Assembly: GCF_051900535.1 (NCBI RefSeq)
Contig: NZ_JBHZGI010000009.1
Span: forward strand, 1 to 64,000
Source of the DNA: Frateuria_A sp051900535
GTDB taxonomy: Bacteria > Pseudomonadota > Gammaproteobacteria > Xanthomonadales > Rhodanobacteraceae
Direction: 5' to 3'
DNA length: 64,000 nucleotides
Positions 36,812 through 45,611 of the stretch are shown piece by piece (position 1 is the stretch's first letter; each line of letters begins with the position of its first letter). A program made the translations under genes and the position numbers. The notes beneath the pieces are model-generated. The model made no database searches and was not told the origin of the DNA. It worked only from the letters and a program-made list of their open reading frames with translations.

Positions 36812-37366
36812 ATGCCTGCCTCGATCGCTCCCCTCGTCCTCGCCACCGCGCTGCTCGCCATGCCCGTGGCGCATGCCGACAATCCCAAGCAGCCATCCGA
36901 CGCCCAGCTCATCGCCAGCGCCATGCGTGCGGCGCCGGCCGGCGTGGGTCGCCATGCCACCATCATGACCATGCAGTCGGACGGCACCATGCGCACGCTG
37001 CGCCAGGGCAACAACGGCTTCACCTGCATCCCCGACGCCCCCGCCACGCCGGGTCCGGATCCGATGTGCGCGGACAAGGCCGCGATGGGCTGGGTGCACG
37101 CCTGGCTGACACACGCCACGCCGCCGGCCGGCAAGGTCGGGCTGATGTACATGCTCGAAGGCGGCACCGACGCCAGCAACACCGATCCCTACGCGAGCAA
37201 GCCGCAAGGCAATCACTGGGTCAAGACCGGACCGCACGTGATGGTGGTCGGCGCCGATGCGGCGTTCTACGACCAGTACCCGAAGGCGGCCGATCCGGTC
37301 ACGGATGCGCCGTACGTGATGTGGGCGGACACGCCCTACCGGCACCTGATGGCGCCGATCCGCTGA
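36812..37366 (+). CDS. Hypothetical exported protein
   Basis: 184 aa with a signal peptide (MPASIAPLVLATALLAMPVAHA, cut before DNPK). I do not recognise a named domain. Notable conserved-looking blocks are LIASAMRAAPAGVGRHATIMTM, MGWVHAWLTHA, GLMYMLEGGTDASNTDP and HWVKTGPHVMVVG near the C-terminus; the two cysteines (FTCIPD, PMCADK) could form a disulfide. The style suggests a periplasmic ligand-binding or enzyme fold. GGAGG precedes the ATG. It stands alone between the MerR gene and the convergent phospholipase D gene. Confidence 0.75.
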   Translation: MPASIAPLVLATALLAMPVAHADNPKQPSDAQLIASAMRAAPAGVGRHATIMTMQSDGTMRTLRQGNNGFTCIPDAPATPGPDPMCADKAAMGWVHAWLTHATPPAGKVGLMYMLEGGTDASNTDPYASKPQGNHWVKTGPHVMVVGADAAFYDQYPKAADPVTDAPYVMWADTPYRHLMAPIR

Positions 37367-37414
37367 GGTGCGTCGATCTCGCAAGGTGGGCTTGAGCCCA
37401 CCCCGCGGGCGCGG

Positions 37415-38857
37415 TTACAGCTGGGAAGCAAATTCGGCCCAGAACCGGTCGGTGACCTGCTGCGTCCACGGCCGTGCACGCAGCCGCGCCATCGTGACCG
37501 GCTGCGACGCGGCCAGGTCCCGGTCGAACACATCGGTCATGCGACCCGCGAAGGGGCCGTCGTAGATCGCGATATTGGCCTCGTCGTTGAGGTGCAACGA
37601 ACGACTGTCGAAATTGGCCGAGCCGGCAAGCGTCAGGTAGCCATCGACCACCATCAGCTTGCTGTGGAACAGCGACGGCGTGTAGCGGGCGATCTGGGCA
37701 CCCGCGTCGAGGAATGGGGCCCAGTAGGTGCGCGAGGCGTCGCCGACCATGTGGCCATCGACGTGGTCGCCCTCGACGATGATGCGCACGCGCACGCCGC
37801 GCGCCAGCGCGTCCATCAGGGCCTGTCGCACCGGCTCGTCCGGCACGAAGTAGGACGCTTCCAGGTCGATCGACCGCCGCGCGCCGGCGATGGCCAGCAG
37901 GAACATGCGCTGGGAGTTGTACTCGCCCACGCGGTCGGTGCTGGCGATCACCTGCACGGGCAACCGGCCCGCCGCCGAAGAGGTCGCCACGTCAGCCGGC
38001 GGCAGCGGTTGGCCACCGGTGGCCAGCCAGTGTTCCTCGAATACGCCGCGCATCTGCGTCACCGCGGGGCCCCGCATGCGGAACATCATGTCGCGCTTCT
38101 GCTTGCCGTTGCTGGCGTTGCCCAGCCATGCATCGTCGATGCCCATGCCGCCGGTCCAGGCCACGCGATCGTCCACCACCATCAGCTTGCGGTGGGTGCG
38201 TTTATTGAGACTTGCCAACTGGTCCAGCCGCACCGGCCGGTAGAAATGGAAATCCACGCCCGCCGCGCGCAGCCGCTCGGCGTCGGCCACGTTGCCGCGC
38301 GAGCCCATCCAGTCGACCACCACGCGCACCTTCACGCCGGCGCGCGCGCGTTCGGACAGCGCTGCGACGAAGACATCGGCGATATGCCCGCGCCGCAGGA
38401 TGTAGCTCTCCAGTTCGATGCTTTTCCGCGCCGAGCGGATGTCGGCAAGCATGGCCGGAAAGTAGGCATCGCCGTTCTGCAGGTCGACCACGGCGTCGCC
38501 CTGGGTGACCGGACTGCCGAGCAGGGCTTCGGCCTGCTGCCGGAACGCCGGACTGTCGACCGGCGCCACGTTGGCCGGCGCCCGCGACAGCCCCGGGCCC
38601 GCAGGCAAGACATTCGCCGCGGTCAGTCCCGCCAGGCCGACCGAGAACACACCGGCGAGCACGAGGCCAACCGTGCGCCAGGTCCTGCGCAAACCCGCGC
38701 CGACCCGCCGCACTCCCCACCGGCCGGGCGGGTTGCCGGTCGGATCGAGTACGCCGGGATGGCCGAAGCCATGGCACGTGCGCGACTTGCGCACGTCGGA
38801 GGGTGCACCCACGGTGGACCGGCTTGCGGCTTCCGGCGTGCGAAGGAATGGCTGCAT
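37415..38857 (-). CDS. Phospholipase D-family cardiolipin synthase-like protein
   Basis: 480 aa. One membrane anchor at about residues 60-85 (TVGLVLAGVFSVGLAGLTAANVL) precedes two PLD domains. Each has an HxKxxxxD motif: HRKLMVVDDRVAWTGG (His222) and HSKLMVVDGYLTLAGSANFD (His398). DVFVAALSERARAGVKVRVVVDW and SIDLEASYFVPDEPV are further PLD2 signatures. It probably makes cardiolipin by joining two phosphatidyl groups at the inner membrane, like ClsA/B; another phosphatidyltransferase activity is possible. The N-terminal 50 residues are low-complexity, so the true start may lie further in. Confidence 0.87.
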   Translation of the reverse strand: MQPFLRTPEAASRSTVGAPSDVRKSRTCHGFGHPGVLDPTGNPPGRWGVRRVGAGLRRTWRTVGLVLAGVFSVGLAGLTAANVLPAGPGLSRAPANVAPVDSPAFRQQAEALLGSPVTQGDAVVDLQNGDAYFPAMLADIRSARKSIELESYILRRGHIADVFVAALSERARAGVKVRVVVDWMGSRGNVADAERLRAAGVDFHFYRPVRLDQLASLNKRTHRKLMVVDDRVAWTGGMGIDDAWLGNASNGKQKRDMMFRMRGPAVTQMRGVFEEHWLATGGQPLPPADVATSSAAGRLPVQVIASTDRVGEYNSQRMFLLAIAGARRSIDLEASYFVPDEPVRQALMDALARGVRVRIIVEGDHVDGHMVGDASRTYWAPFLDAGAQIARYTPSLFHSKLMVVDGYLTLAGSANFDSRSLHLNDEANIAIYDGPFAGRMTDVFDRDLAASQPVTMARLRARPWTQQVTDRFWAEFASQL

Positions 38858-38966
38858 GGGCTCTATCTGGTCAAACTGTTATCAAATCATGGGGTTGCGC
38901 TACTGAACCCCAAGCAAGCACGACGATGGCATCGCTCGCCCCGTGCCGCCCTGTCGGAGACAAGAC

Positions 38967-39431
38967 ATGCATGGCATACCCACGCGCTCCTCGCTCGTCT
39001 CGGTGATTCCCGTCCGCGGCCAGGGCAAGGATGCCCGCACGCTGCTCCTGCACCGCGCCAACGCCCACCTCCATGGCCTGTGGACCTACGCCGCCGGGCA
39101 CCTTGAGCCGGGCGAGACGGCCTGGCAGGCGGCCATGCGCGAACTGGCCGAAGAGACGGGCCTGCGACCGACGGCGCTTTATTCGGCCGACCAATGCGAG
39201 ACCTACTACGACGTGCGCGAGGAATGCATCGCGGTGGTGCCGGCTTTCGTCGCCTTCGTCGCGTCCACTGCCGAGGTGCACCTTGACGCCGAACACGACG
39301 ATCACGCCTGGCTGTCCTTCCCTGACGCCATCGCGCGCCTGCCGTTCGGTGGCCAGCGCACGCTCTACGCGCACGTGCAGCGCGAGTTCCTCCTGCGGCC
39401 GCCGGCGCCGGCGCTGCGAATGCCGATCTAG
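38967..39431 (+). CDS. NUDIX hydrolase
   Basis: 154 aa. The Nudix box is complete: G-HLEPG-E-TAWQAAM-RELAEETG (G-x5-E-x7-REUxEExGU) at about residues 44-66, within a YAAGHLEPGETA context. It hydrolyses a nucleoside diphosphate linked to another moiety with Mg2+; DHAWLSFPDAIARLPFG after the box resembles members acting on NTPs or sugar nucleotides, but the substrate is open. The ATG at 38967 has CGGAGA 6 bp upstream and is preferred over the longer frame. It is divergent from the PLD gene. Confidence 0.88.
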   Translation: MHGIPTRSSLVSVIPVRGQGKDARTLLLHRANAHLHGLWTYAAGHLEPGETAWQAAMRELAEETGLRPTALYSADQCETYYDVREECIAVVPAFVAFVASTAEVHLDAEHDDHAWLSFPDAIARLPFGGQRTLYAHVQREFLLRPPAPALRMPI

Positions 39432-39647
39432 GTTCCGGCGGGGTCAGATTCCCTGAGGTCGCGATCGAGATCGGAGGCACGTTTCGATGGTGCCGCCCAA
39501 AAAAAGCGGGCTGCAGTCCGGGGCGCTTTTCTTTTGCAGCGCGTACTGAGGCGATGCCCTGTCCGGTCGCAAGAAAGACGTCGTCTACAAGCCGGCTGCG
39601 CACGGACAACGCCGTTGCGCTCGCGAGCGCCCCAGTCCTCCCTGATG

Positions 39648-40094
39648 TCAGTGCCGGCTCTCGCTTGCCGGCGGCAGCTGCGCCGCATCCAGCCGGTTGT
39701 CCACGCGCGCCACGCCCAGCATGTCCGACACTGCCGCGACCAGCTCGTCCACTTCCGCGAGCCGGGCCGAGCCGCTCAATGTCACCAGGCCGTCCTCCAC
39801 GTGGACCTCGACCTTGCCCGGCTGCGCCACAAGGTGGCCGAGCCTCGAGCGGATGCGGTCGTGCAATTGCCGGTCGTCCGAGGGCGCGTGCCCGTGCAGA
39901 TGGGCCGATGCGCCGTGCAGGCGGTCGGCCGCGTGCCGGGCCGTGTCCTGGGCGAAATCCTGGATGTCCTGTCCCGCCGCGAGCACCTTGTCCCGCGCCA
40001 TGGCTCGCCGGCGGCGCCCGGCCACCGGGTCGAGCAGATACATCGCCGCCGCGCCCGCCGCAAACGCGGCAGCAAGCTTCGCTAACTGTCCCAC
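39648..40094 (-). CDS. BON-domain protein with N-terminal membrane segment
   Basis: 148 aa. An N-terminal hydrophobic stretch with YLLDPVAGRRRRAMARDK (an AAMYLLDPxxGRRRR pattern common in such proteins) is followed by a linker. A single BON domain (about residues 75-135) has DRIRSRLGHLVAQPGKVEVHVEDGLVTLSGSA. BON domains bind phospholipid membranes, for example in OsmY. The start is GTG with GGGAGGCG just upstream; no ATG fits. Likely envelope-located and stress-related, inferred from the family. Confidence 0.85.
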   Translation of the reverse strand: MGQLAKLAAAFAAGAAAMYLLDPVAGRRRRAMARDKVLAAGQDIQDFAQDTARHAADRLHGASAHLHGHAPSDDRQLHDRIRSRLGHLVAQPGKVEVHVEDGLVTLSGSARLAEVDELVAAVSDMLGVARVDNRLDAAQLPPASESRH

Positions 40095-40197
40095 GGTCGC
40101 CTCCCGTCATTGCCGATCCGAGGCGACCGATGCTGCGCGATGTCGCGGCAACGGCGCGCGAAAGTGCCGTTGCCGCAGCGGGTGCGCGTGCCGATAT

Positions 40198-40623
40198 TCA
40201 GGCCCCGGCGCCCGCACCCGCCGGTTTGTCCACGCCGAAAGGCCCGCGCATGAGCAGTGCGCCATAGACCACCGCCATCACCGCGAACAGGACGGCCAGG
40301 AAACCCATCACGGGCGATGCGACGCCGGCCATGACCGGATGGCCAAGGCTGCACGCGCTGACCAGATAGAGCATGAGATTGGCCAGCACCGTCGGGCGCC
40401 CATAGATGCCGCCGACGATCATCCGGCGCTGGTTCCAGTTGAGCGAGGCCAGCGCCAGCCATCCGGCCGAAATCAGCTGACCGAGCACCGTGGCGTTGGC
40501 GGGCATCCCCGGCATCAGCCGCGGCAACAGCTCGTCGGACCCGAACAGCAGGGCCAGCCCGCCGATGCCGAGGACGGCGGCATTGAACGTGGTGATGAGA
40601 GATGAGATGCGGGTAGCGTTCAT
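40198..40623 (-). CDS. Small hypothetical membrane protein with four helices
   Basis: 141 aa with four hydrophobic segments (about residues 7-28, 46-62, 73-92 and 100-124). No catalytic motif is visible, and I recognise no family. The last 14 residues (FGVDKPAGAGAGA) are a low-complexity tail. The ATG has GGAGT upstream. It may be transcribed with the BON gene, which starts 103 bp downstream on the same strand. Confidence 0.65.
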   Translation of the reverse strand: MNATRISSLITTFNAAVLGIGGLALLFGSDELLPRLMPGMPANATVLGQLISAGWLALASLNWNQRRMIVGGIYGRPTVLANLMLYLVSACSLGHPVMAGVASPVMGFLAVLFAVMAVVYGALLMRGPFGVDKPAGAGAGA

Positions 40624-41020
40624 TCCGTGACTCCACTTCGCCGGATGGGTGGTTTGCCGCTGCCCGAAACCGCGGCCCAGGCTGGCCCTGGCTCGCCCCG
40701 GCGCAGCGCAAAAGGAAGGTTGGCATAGATTCGCGCGCGTGCCAGCAACCGGTCCAGCAGGTACACCCTGCCGGCCCGATAGCGCGGCGGGCATGACGGT
40801 ACTCGCATCGAGCGGCCAGTTTGAAGAGGTCTCACACCCCCCCGGATCGACCGCGGCGCGGCCGCCTTCCGGAAGGCCCGCCAAGCCATGTGTCCCGCGG
40901 GGAGCTGAGCCCCGCGAGGACGGTTCGCGCAAAGCCGGCGCGGCGTGCATGCCTTCAGACGCAACCGGGCCGGCGCCGCCCGTATCTCTGCCAGGCACCA
41001 GTTGCCAGCGGAACATGCTC
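40624..41020. other. 397-bp intergenic region
   Basis: Divergent region between the small membrane protein gene and the serine hydrolase gene. I see open frames on both strands but no ribosome sites or recognisable domains, and no clear promoter pair. A C8 tract occurs near 40837-40844. Confidence 0.5.
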
Positions 41021-42541
41021 ATGAAACTGTTTGGCCCCCTCCTCGTGGCCATCGCCGTGGCACTCGCCCAGCCAGCGCACGCCGACGATCCCCGCGCCGA
41101 CTTCGGCCCGCTCGCGAAGCTCGTGGCGAAAACCAACGCGGCGATCGGCCACCCGACCGGCATGGCGATCGCGGTCGTGCACGACGGCAAGATCGTCTAC
41201 CAGGATTACTTCGGGCTGGCCGACATCGCTCGCCGTACGCCAGTCACCGCGCGCACCGACTTCTATATCGCCTCGGCCACCAAGCCATTCACTGCATTGG
41301 AGGTGTTGGTAAAGGTGCAGCAGGGACAGGCGGACCTGGCGATGCCGATGCAGGCGATGTTCCCCGGCCTGCATTTCGCGGGCATCGACGCGGGCGCCGT
41401 CACCCTGCGCGACCTGCTCGTCCACACGTCCGGCATCGACAACGAGCCGCTGGTCTGGGCCACGGCGTTCAGCGGATTGCATGATCCGGACACGCTGCGC
41501 GCGCTGGTGGCGCGCTCAGGCACCAACGCCGAGGCCGCGCACGGCACGTTCGAGTACACGAACGTGGGCTACAACATCGCCAGTGTGTGGCTGGATGCGC
41601 GGTTCAAACGCCCTTGGCAGGCACAGTTGCAGCACGATGTCTTCGAGCCGCTGGGCATGCGCCAGACCTCCGCCTACATAAGCCAGGCCCGGGCGCGGGG
41701 TTGGCCGATGGCCCTGCCCTATTCGCTGGCCTCCGGCGACCCGCAGGCGCCGCTGTACCTCACCAAGTCCGACGACACCATGCAGGCTGCCGGCGGCATG
41801 GTGTCCACCGCGCCGGACCTGGCGCGGTTTCTGATCGCGCAACTGGAACCGCCCGTTGGGAACCATCCCTTGCTGGCCCGCGCCATCGGGCGATCGCACG
41901 CGACCCAGGTAAACCTGAAAGCCCGGTACCTCGACTTCGTGCGCACCGGCTACACGTCGGGCTGGTACACGGGCGATTACAAAGGCCACCGCATGCTTCA
42001 TCACTTCGGCGGCTTCGCCGGTTTCCACGCGCACCTGTCGCTCATGCCGGACGAGAACGCGGGCCTGGTGGTCCTGTGCAACGAAGACATGCTCTGTCCG
42101 CGCATGACCAACCTGGTCGCCGATTACGTGTATGGCGCGCTGCTCGGTCAGACCGGCAACGAAGCGGCGGTGGCAAAGCGCTTCGCCGCGTTACCGGCTC
42201 AAGCCACCGAGTTGCGCCGGCAAGTGCGCAGGCAGCGTGCCGCGATCCGCGCCCGTCCCTGGCGCCTCACGCTGCCACGCGAGGCTTACGCCGGGACCTA
42301 CGCGAACCCCCTGCTCGGCGCGATGCGGATCGACGTCGACCGCCACGGCGACATGGCCATCCATTGGGGCCGCCTGCACGCCATCGCCACCGGTTATCCC
42401 AGCGACAACCAGGTCCGCGTGGAACTGGTGCCCAACAGCGGCAACGTGCTGGCCTTCCAGCTGGACCACGGCAAGGTGGTCGCGGTCCGGCTCGAGGACA
42501 TGGTTTTCGCGAGAGCGGCCGACACCGCGGATCGACGCTGA
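41021..42541 (+). CDS. Exported serine hydrolase, class C beta-lactamase/esterase family
   Basis: 506 aa with a signal peptide (MKLFGPLLVAIAVALAQPAHA). The penicillin-recognising fold has SxxK in YIASATKPFTALEVL, Y-x-N in FEYTNVGYNIASVW, and an H-x-G-type motif in LHHFGGFAGFHA. TSGIDNEPL and GGMVSTAPDLARFL are further family marks. These exported proteins are usually D-aminopeptidases, esterases or peptidoglycan-related enzymes rather than true beta-lactamases. About 120 residues of C-terminal beta-rich domain follow. Two ATGs are close (41015, 41021); GGAA at 41010-41013 is better spaced for the second. Confidence 0.87.
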   Translation: MKLFGPLLVAIAVALAQPAHADDPRADFGPLAKLVAKTNAAIGHPTGMAIAVVHDGKIVYQDYFGLADIARRTPVTARTDFYIASATKPFTALEVLVKVQQGQADLAMPMQAMFPGLHFAGIDAGAVTLRDLLVHTSGIDNEPLVWATAFSGLHDPDTLRALVARSGTNAEAAHGTFEYTNVGYNIASVWLDARFKRPWQAQLQHDVFEPLGMRQTSAYISQARARGWPMALPYSLASGDPQAPLYLTKSDDTMQAAGGMVSTAPDLARFLIAQLEPPVGNHPLLARAIGRSHATQVNLKARYLDFVRTGYTSGWYTGDYKGHRMLHHFGGFAGFHAHLSLMPDENAGLVVLCNEDMLCPRMTNLVADYVYGALLGQTGNEAAVAKRFAALPAQATELRRQVRRQRAAIRARPWRLTLPREAYAGTYANPLLGAMRIDVDRHGDMAIHWGRLHAIATGYPSDNQVRVELVPNSGNVLAFQLDHGKVVAVRLEDMVFARAADTADRR

Positions 42542-42627
42542 TCAGCGGGCTTTGCGACCCATCGCATGGCGCCGCCGCGTCCGCTTCTGGCGACGCCGCG
42601 GTGAGGGAGCAAGCACCGGCTGCTGGT

Positions 42628-43023
42628 CTAGAAGTCCGACAAACCGAAACGTGCAACGCCCTTGTTGCGTCCAGGCGGATCGAGCGTATCCAGGTCCAGC
42701 GCCAACGGCGTGCCGATCCATTCGGCCAGTCGCGTGTGATCGGCGATGTCGTCGTCGGTCAGCGGGTGGATCAACGCGGTGAGCCCGGATGCCCGGATGA
42801 TCTCGCGCACCACCGCCAGCCCATCGGCGGTGAAATGGATCTCGAACTGCGGCAAGGGATGCGGTCCGGCCTTGCCGTCCCTCAGGCTGCCTACGAAGCG
42901 CAACGGCGCAAGTTCGCCGGCGGCCATGCGCTCGCTGAGCACGCAACGCATGGTCTCGGCGAGCGGCCGGCTGGCCGCTTCGTAATAGATGTGCGCGTGG
43001 TACGGCGCATGCGCTTCGCTCAT
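42628..43023 (-). CDS. DOPA 4,5-dioxygenase family protein
   Basis: 131 aa from the start chosen. The family pattern is YHAHIYYEAAS at the N-terminus, LRFVGSLRDGKAGPHPLPQFEIHF in the middle and TDDDIADHTRLAEWIGTPLALDLDTLDP at the end. Metal-binding histidines are seen in HAH and PHPLPQFEIH. The family includes fungal and bacterial extradiol-type dioxygenases that open DOPA or related catechols; small bacterial members have unknown physiological roles. The frame stays open to 43125 with possible starts at 43068 and 43125, so up to 34 more residues are possible. It faces a LysR gene. Confidence 0.85.
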   Translation of the reverse strand: MSEAHAPYHAHIYYEAASRPLAETMRCVLSERMAAGELAPLRFVGSLRDGKAGPHPLPQFEIHFTADGLAVVREIIRASGLTALIHPLTDDDIADHTRLAEWIGTPLALDLDTLDPPGRNKGVARFGLSDF

Positions 43024-43428
43024 GGTGTCCGTCGGCCCGGAAGAATCCACCGACACGATGGGATGCATCCGCAATGCGTCGATCGGTGTCTCCCTTATAT
43101 CCGCATCGCCATTGCGCCATCTCATGCCATGGCGCCGGCGGGCCGGCCGGGCGGCAGGATCGGCTGGCGGGCGTCACGCCCTGACCGGTCGCGCGGTTCT
43201 GCCGGCCTCGCTGGCATCCGGTCGCTTTCTGCGGGGCGATCCTTGCCGCCACCGGGTTTTTCGCCGCGCGCGGGACGCGCGATCCAATCGATGCTGGGTA
43301 TGTCCAGATGAAGGCTCGGCATGGCGACGCTGCTCGCTGAGGAAAGGGTGCGAGGCATGTTGAGGCCACACCAGGGCGTGATAAACGTGCCAGACTTTGC
43401 TTCATAACCAACCCCATGGTTTTGAATC
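43024..43428. other. 405-bp divergent intergenic region
   Basis: Lies between the DOPA-dioxygenase-like gene and the LysR gene and is expected to hold the LysR binding site. Short repeats of CCATGG/GGTT type occur near 43411-43420, but I cannot define a T-N11-A operator. Its first about 100 bp could be coding if the longer start of the dioxygenase gene is used. Confidence 0.45.
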
Positions 43429-44376
43429 ATGAACAAGCTCGCTGGCATGGAAATGTTCGTGCGCGTGGTGGACTGCGGCAGCTTCGCGGCTGCCGCCGAA
43501 GCGAGCGGCGTGTCCGCGACCATGGTCGCCAAGCACGTCGCGGCGATCGAACAACGGCTGGGCGCCCGCCTGCTCCACCGCACCACGCGCAAACAGCAGC
43601 TTTCCGATGTGGGGCGGCTTTACTACGAGCGGTGCAAGCAGGCCCTTGCCGAGGTGGCACTCGCCGACGCGAGCGCGCTGGAACTGCAGGCCGCACCGAG
43701 GGGACGGTTGCGGCTGGTGGCGCCGGTCGGCTTCGGCAGTTACATGGTGACCGCGCTGGCCGAGTACATGGCGTGCCATCACGAGGTCAGCGTCGAACTC
43801 ACGCTGGACAACCGTTCGCCGAACCTTGCCGATGGCGGCTTCGAACTCGGCATCCTGGTAGGCGACGTCACCGAACCGGGCGTGGTCGCGCGGCCGCTGC
43901 GCCACTACCGGCGCATCCTGGCCGCCTCGCCCGGGTACCTGGCCCGCCACGGTCATCCCGCGCGACCGGACGACCTGGCCCATCACGAGTGCCTGGGCAT
44001 GTCGTACTGGCGGCGATCCGACGTGTGGCGACTGGTCGGGCCGGATGGCACCACGTCTGCCGTCACCGTGGGGGGACGCTTCACCGCCAACCAGGGCAAC
44101 GCGCTTCGCATTGCAGCGCTCAGCGGCATCGGCATCGCGCTGCAGCCCGAGCCGCTGCTGTCCGACGACCTCGCCGCGGGCCGCCTGCTGCGCGTCCTGC
44201 CCGACTGGTCGCTCACGCCCTCGCCGATGCATCTGATCTACGCGCAGGACCGCCATCCCACGGCCAAGCTGCGCAGCGCGATCGACTTCCTGCTCGCGCG
44301 CTACGGGCAAGATCCTGCGACCCGATCGCAGGGCACCATCGTCCAGCCCGCGTCGAACGCAAGAACCACACGCTGA
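43429..44376 (+). CDS. LysR-family transcriptional regulator
   Basis: 315 aa, normal length. The N-terminal winged helix-turn-helix MNKLAGMEMFVRVVDCGSFAAAAEASGVSATMVAKHVAAIEQRLGARLLHRTTR is typical, with the recognition helix around residues 30-47. The effector domain begins at GRLRLVAPVGFGSYMV (about residue 92). The divergent DOPA-dioxygenase-like gene is its most likely target under the common LysR arrangement. The inducer is unknown, perhaps an aromatic compound given the neighbour. Confidence 0.92.
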   Translation: MNKLAGMEMFVRVVDCGSFAAAAEASGVSATMVAKHVAAIEQRLGARLLHRTTRKQQLSDVGRLYYERCKQALAEVALADASALELQAAPRGRLRLVAPVGFGSYMVTALAEYMACHHEVSVELTLDNRSPNLADGGFELGILVGDVTEPGVVARPLRHYRRILAASPGYLARHGHPARPDDLAHHECLGMSYWRRSDVWRLVGPDGTTSAVTVGGRFTANQGNALRIAALSGIGIALQPEPLLSDDLAAGRLLRVLPDWSLTPSPMHLIYAQDRHPTAKLRSAIDFLLARYGQDPATRSQGTIVQPASNARTTR

Positions 44377-44547
44377 CTCTCGTCGCGAAAAGCCGATTGC
44401 CTGAACTGGTTGCAACAGGCGTCTTAACCGGCGCTGTCGTTTGGCGTGGGTTAGCCATAATCAGCCGCTCCGGAACGGCGTTTTGACGACTGCTGGACCG
44501 GCTCGCAGGACTAATGACCCACTGTCTGAAAGCTCACGGGACACACC

Positions 44548-44832
44548 ATGCTGGATAGCGCGGAACAACTCGGCCAGGCCCTGGGCGATTGGTCGGGTCA
44601 CCCCAACAAGGCATACGTCGGGAAGATCGATCGGGTGCAGGCATCCTCCACGCAAGCGTGGACGCCCGAGTACTACATCGACCACTACCTGCAATCGCAC
44701 AACCGGCCGGTCACCCATTGGAATCGGGACGTCGTGTCCGCGGCCCTTGGCAAGTTCAAGGGACGGGCGCCGTTCAAGCGATGGGAGCTGGACGAGTTTC
44801 TCGATGGCACCTGGCGCTTCGCGCCGGATTGA
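44548..44832 (+). CDS. Small hypothetical protein
   Basis: 94 aa, not recognised. It is charged and Trp-rich for its size (DWSGHP, AWTPEYYIDHYLQSH, THWNRDVV, RWELDEFLDGTWRFAPD). No signal peptide, membrane helix or zinc motif is visible, so it is likely a cytoplasmic single-domain protein. Its regular amino-acid composition and lack of better alternatives in the other frames support a real gene. The upstream ribosome site is weak. It lies 171 bp after the LysR gene. Confidence 0.6.
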   Translation: MLDSAEQLGQALGDWSGHPNKAYVGKIDRVQASSTQAWTPEYYIDHYLQSHNRPVTHWNRDVVSAALGKFKGRAPFKRWELDEFLDGTWRFAPD

Positions 44833-45064
44833 ACCTGCGGCCCGCGAACACGACACGGTGCGGCGTCACGTCCCTGCGCCGCGCTCCGTGTCTCGCGCCC
44901 CTCGCTGCTGCCAGTCGAACTTCCCCTATCCAACGGCGGCAGGCCCAGCGCCTGGTCGCCTGTCGACGGCGGCAGGACGTTTCCTGGACGCGCGTGTCGA
45001 TCTGGAGCCCCTTCGACCGTCGACAGATTGAGGCGGCCTCCCCGCCCGAACCTGGAGAAGGGAA

Positions 45065-45544
45065 ATGACCAGCAAGAACACCATCTGCCTCTGGTACGAC
45101 GGCACCGCCCTGGACGCCGCGAAGTTCTACGCCCAGACCTTCCCCGACAGCTCGGTGGGGCTCGTCCACCGCGCGCCCGGCGACTACCCCTCCGGCAAGC
45201 AGGGCGACGTGCTGACGGTGGAGTTCACGGTCATGGGCATCCCCTGCCTGGGCTTGAACGGAGGACCGGCGTTCCCCCAGACCGAGGCCTTCTCGTTCCA
45301 GGTCGCGACGGACGACCAGGCCGAGACCGATCGCCTGTGGAACGCGATCATCGACAACGGCGGCAGCCCGAGCGCCTGCGGATGGTGCAGGGACAGGTGG
45401 GGGTTGTCCTGGCAGATCACCCCGCGAGTCCTGACAGCCGCGGTCACCGATGCGGATCCCGCCGTGGCCAAGCGCGCATTCGACGCCATGATGACGATGA
45501 CGAAGATCGACATCTCCGCGATCGAGGCAGCCCGACGAGGATGA
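45065..45544 (+). CDS. VOC-superfamily protein, PhnB/3-demethylubiquinone methyltransferase-like
   Basis: 159 aa. The paired beta-alpha-beta modules of the glyoxalase/VOC fold are visible: ICLWYDGTALDAAKFYAQTFPDS, VEFTVMGIPCLGLNGGPAFP, FSFQVATDDQAETDRLWNAI and GWCRDRWGLSWQITPRVL. This is the subgroup often annotated as 3-demethylubiquinone-9 3-methyltransferase, although it has no methyltransferase fold, so that name should not be carried over. It may bind metal and a small ligand. GGAGAAGG precedes the ATG. Confidence 0.88.
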   Translation: MTSKNTICLWYDGTALDAAKFYAQTFPDSSVGLVHRAPGDYPSGKQGDVLTVEFTVMGIPCLGLNGGPAFPQTEAFSFQVATDDQAETDRLWNAIIDNGGSPSACGWCRDRWGLSWQITPRVLTAAVTDADPAVAKRAFDAMMTMTKIDISAIEAARRG

Positions 45545-45571
45545 GGGTGCAACCGGCGGCACGCGCCGCCG

Positions 45572-45591
45572 GGTCGGGATGCTGCCCGACC
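45572..45591. terminator. Hairpin between convergent genes
   Basis: GGTCGGG (45572-45578) pairs with CCCGACC (45585-45591) between the VOC and DUF4034 stop codons. No T tract is present, so termination would be weak. Confidence 0.35.
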
Positions 45592-45611
45592 GGAATGGGC
45601 CGAATCCGGAT

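Noticed and set aside
39497..39537. Possible hairpin AAAAGCG...CGCTTTT after the NUDIX gene
   Set aside because: The stem is short, with a long loop that does not pair well. Evidence is too weak for a terminator.
41021..42541. Serine hydrolase as a beta-lactamase that could be the target of the BlaI pair
   Set aside because: It lies 18 kb away, has no TACTAA palindrome in the 397 bp upstream that I can see, and resembles esterase/D-aminopeptidase-type members more than class C enzymes.
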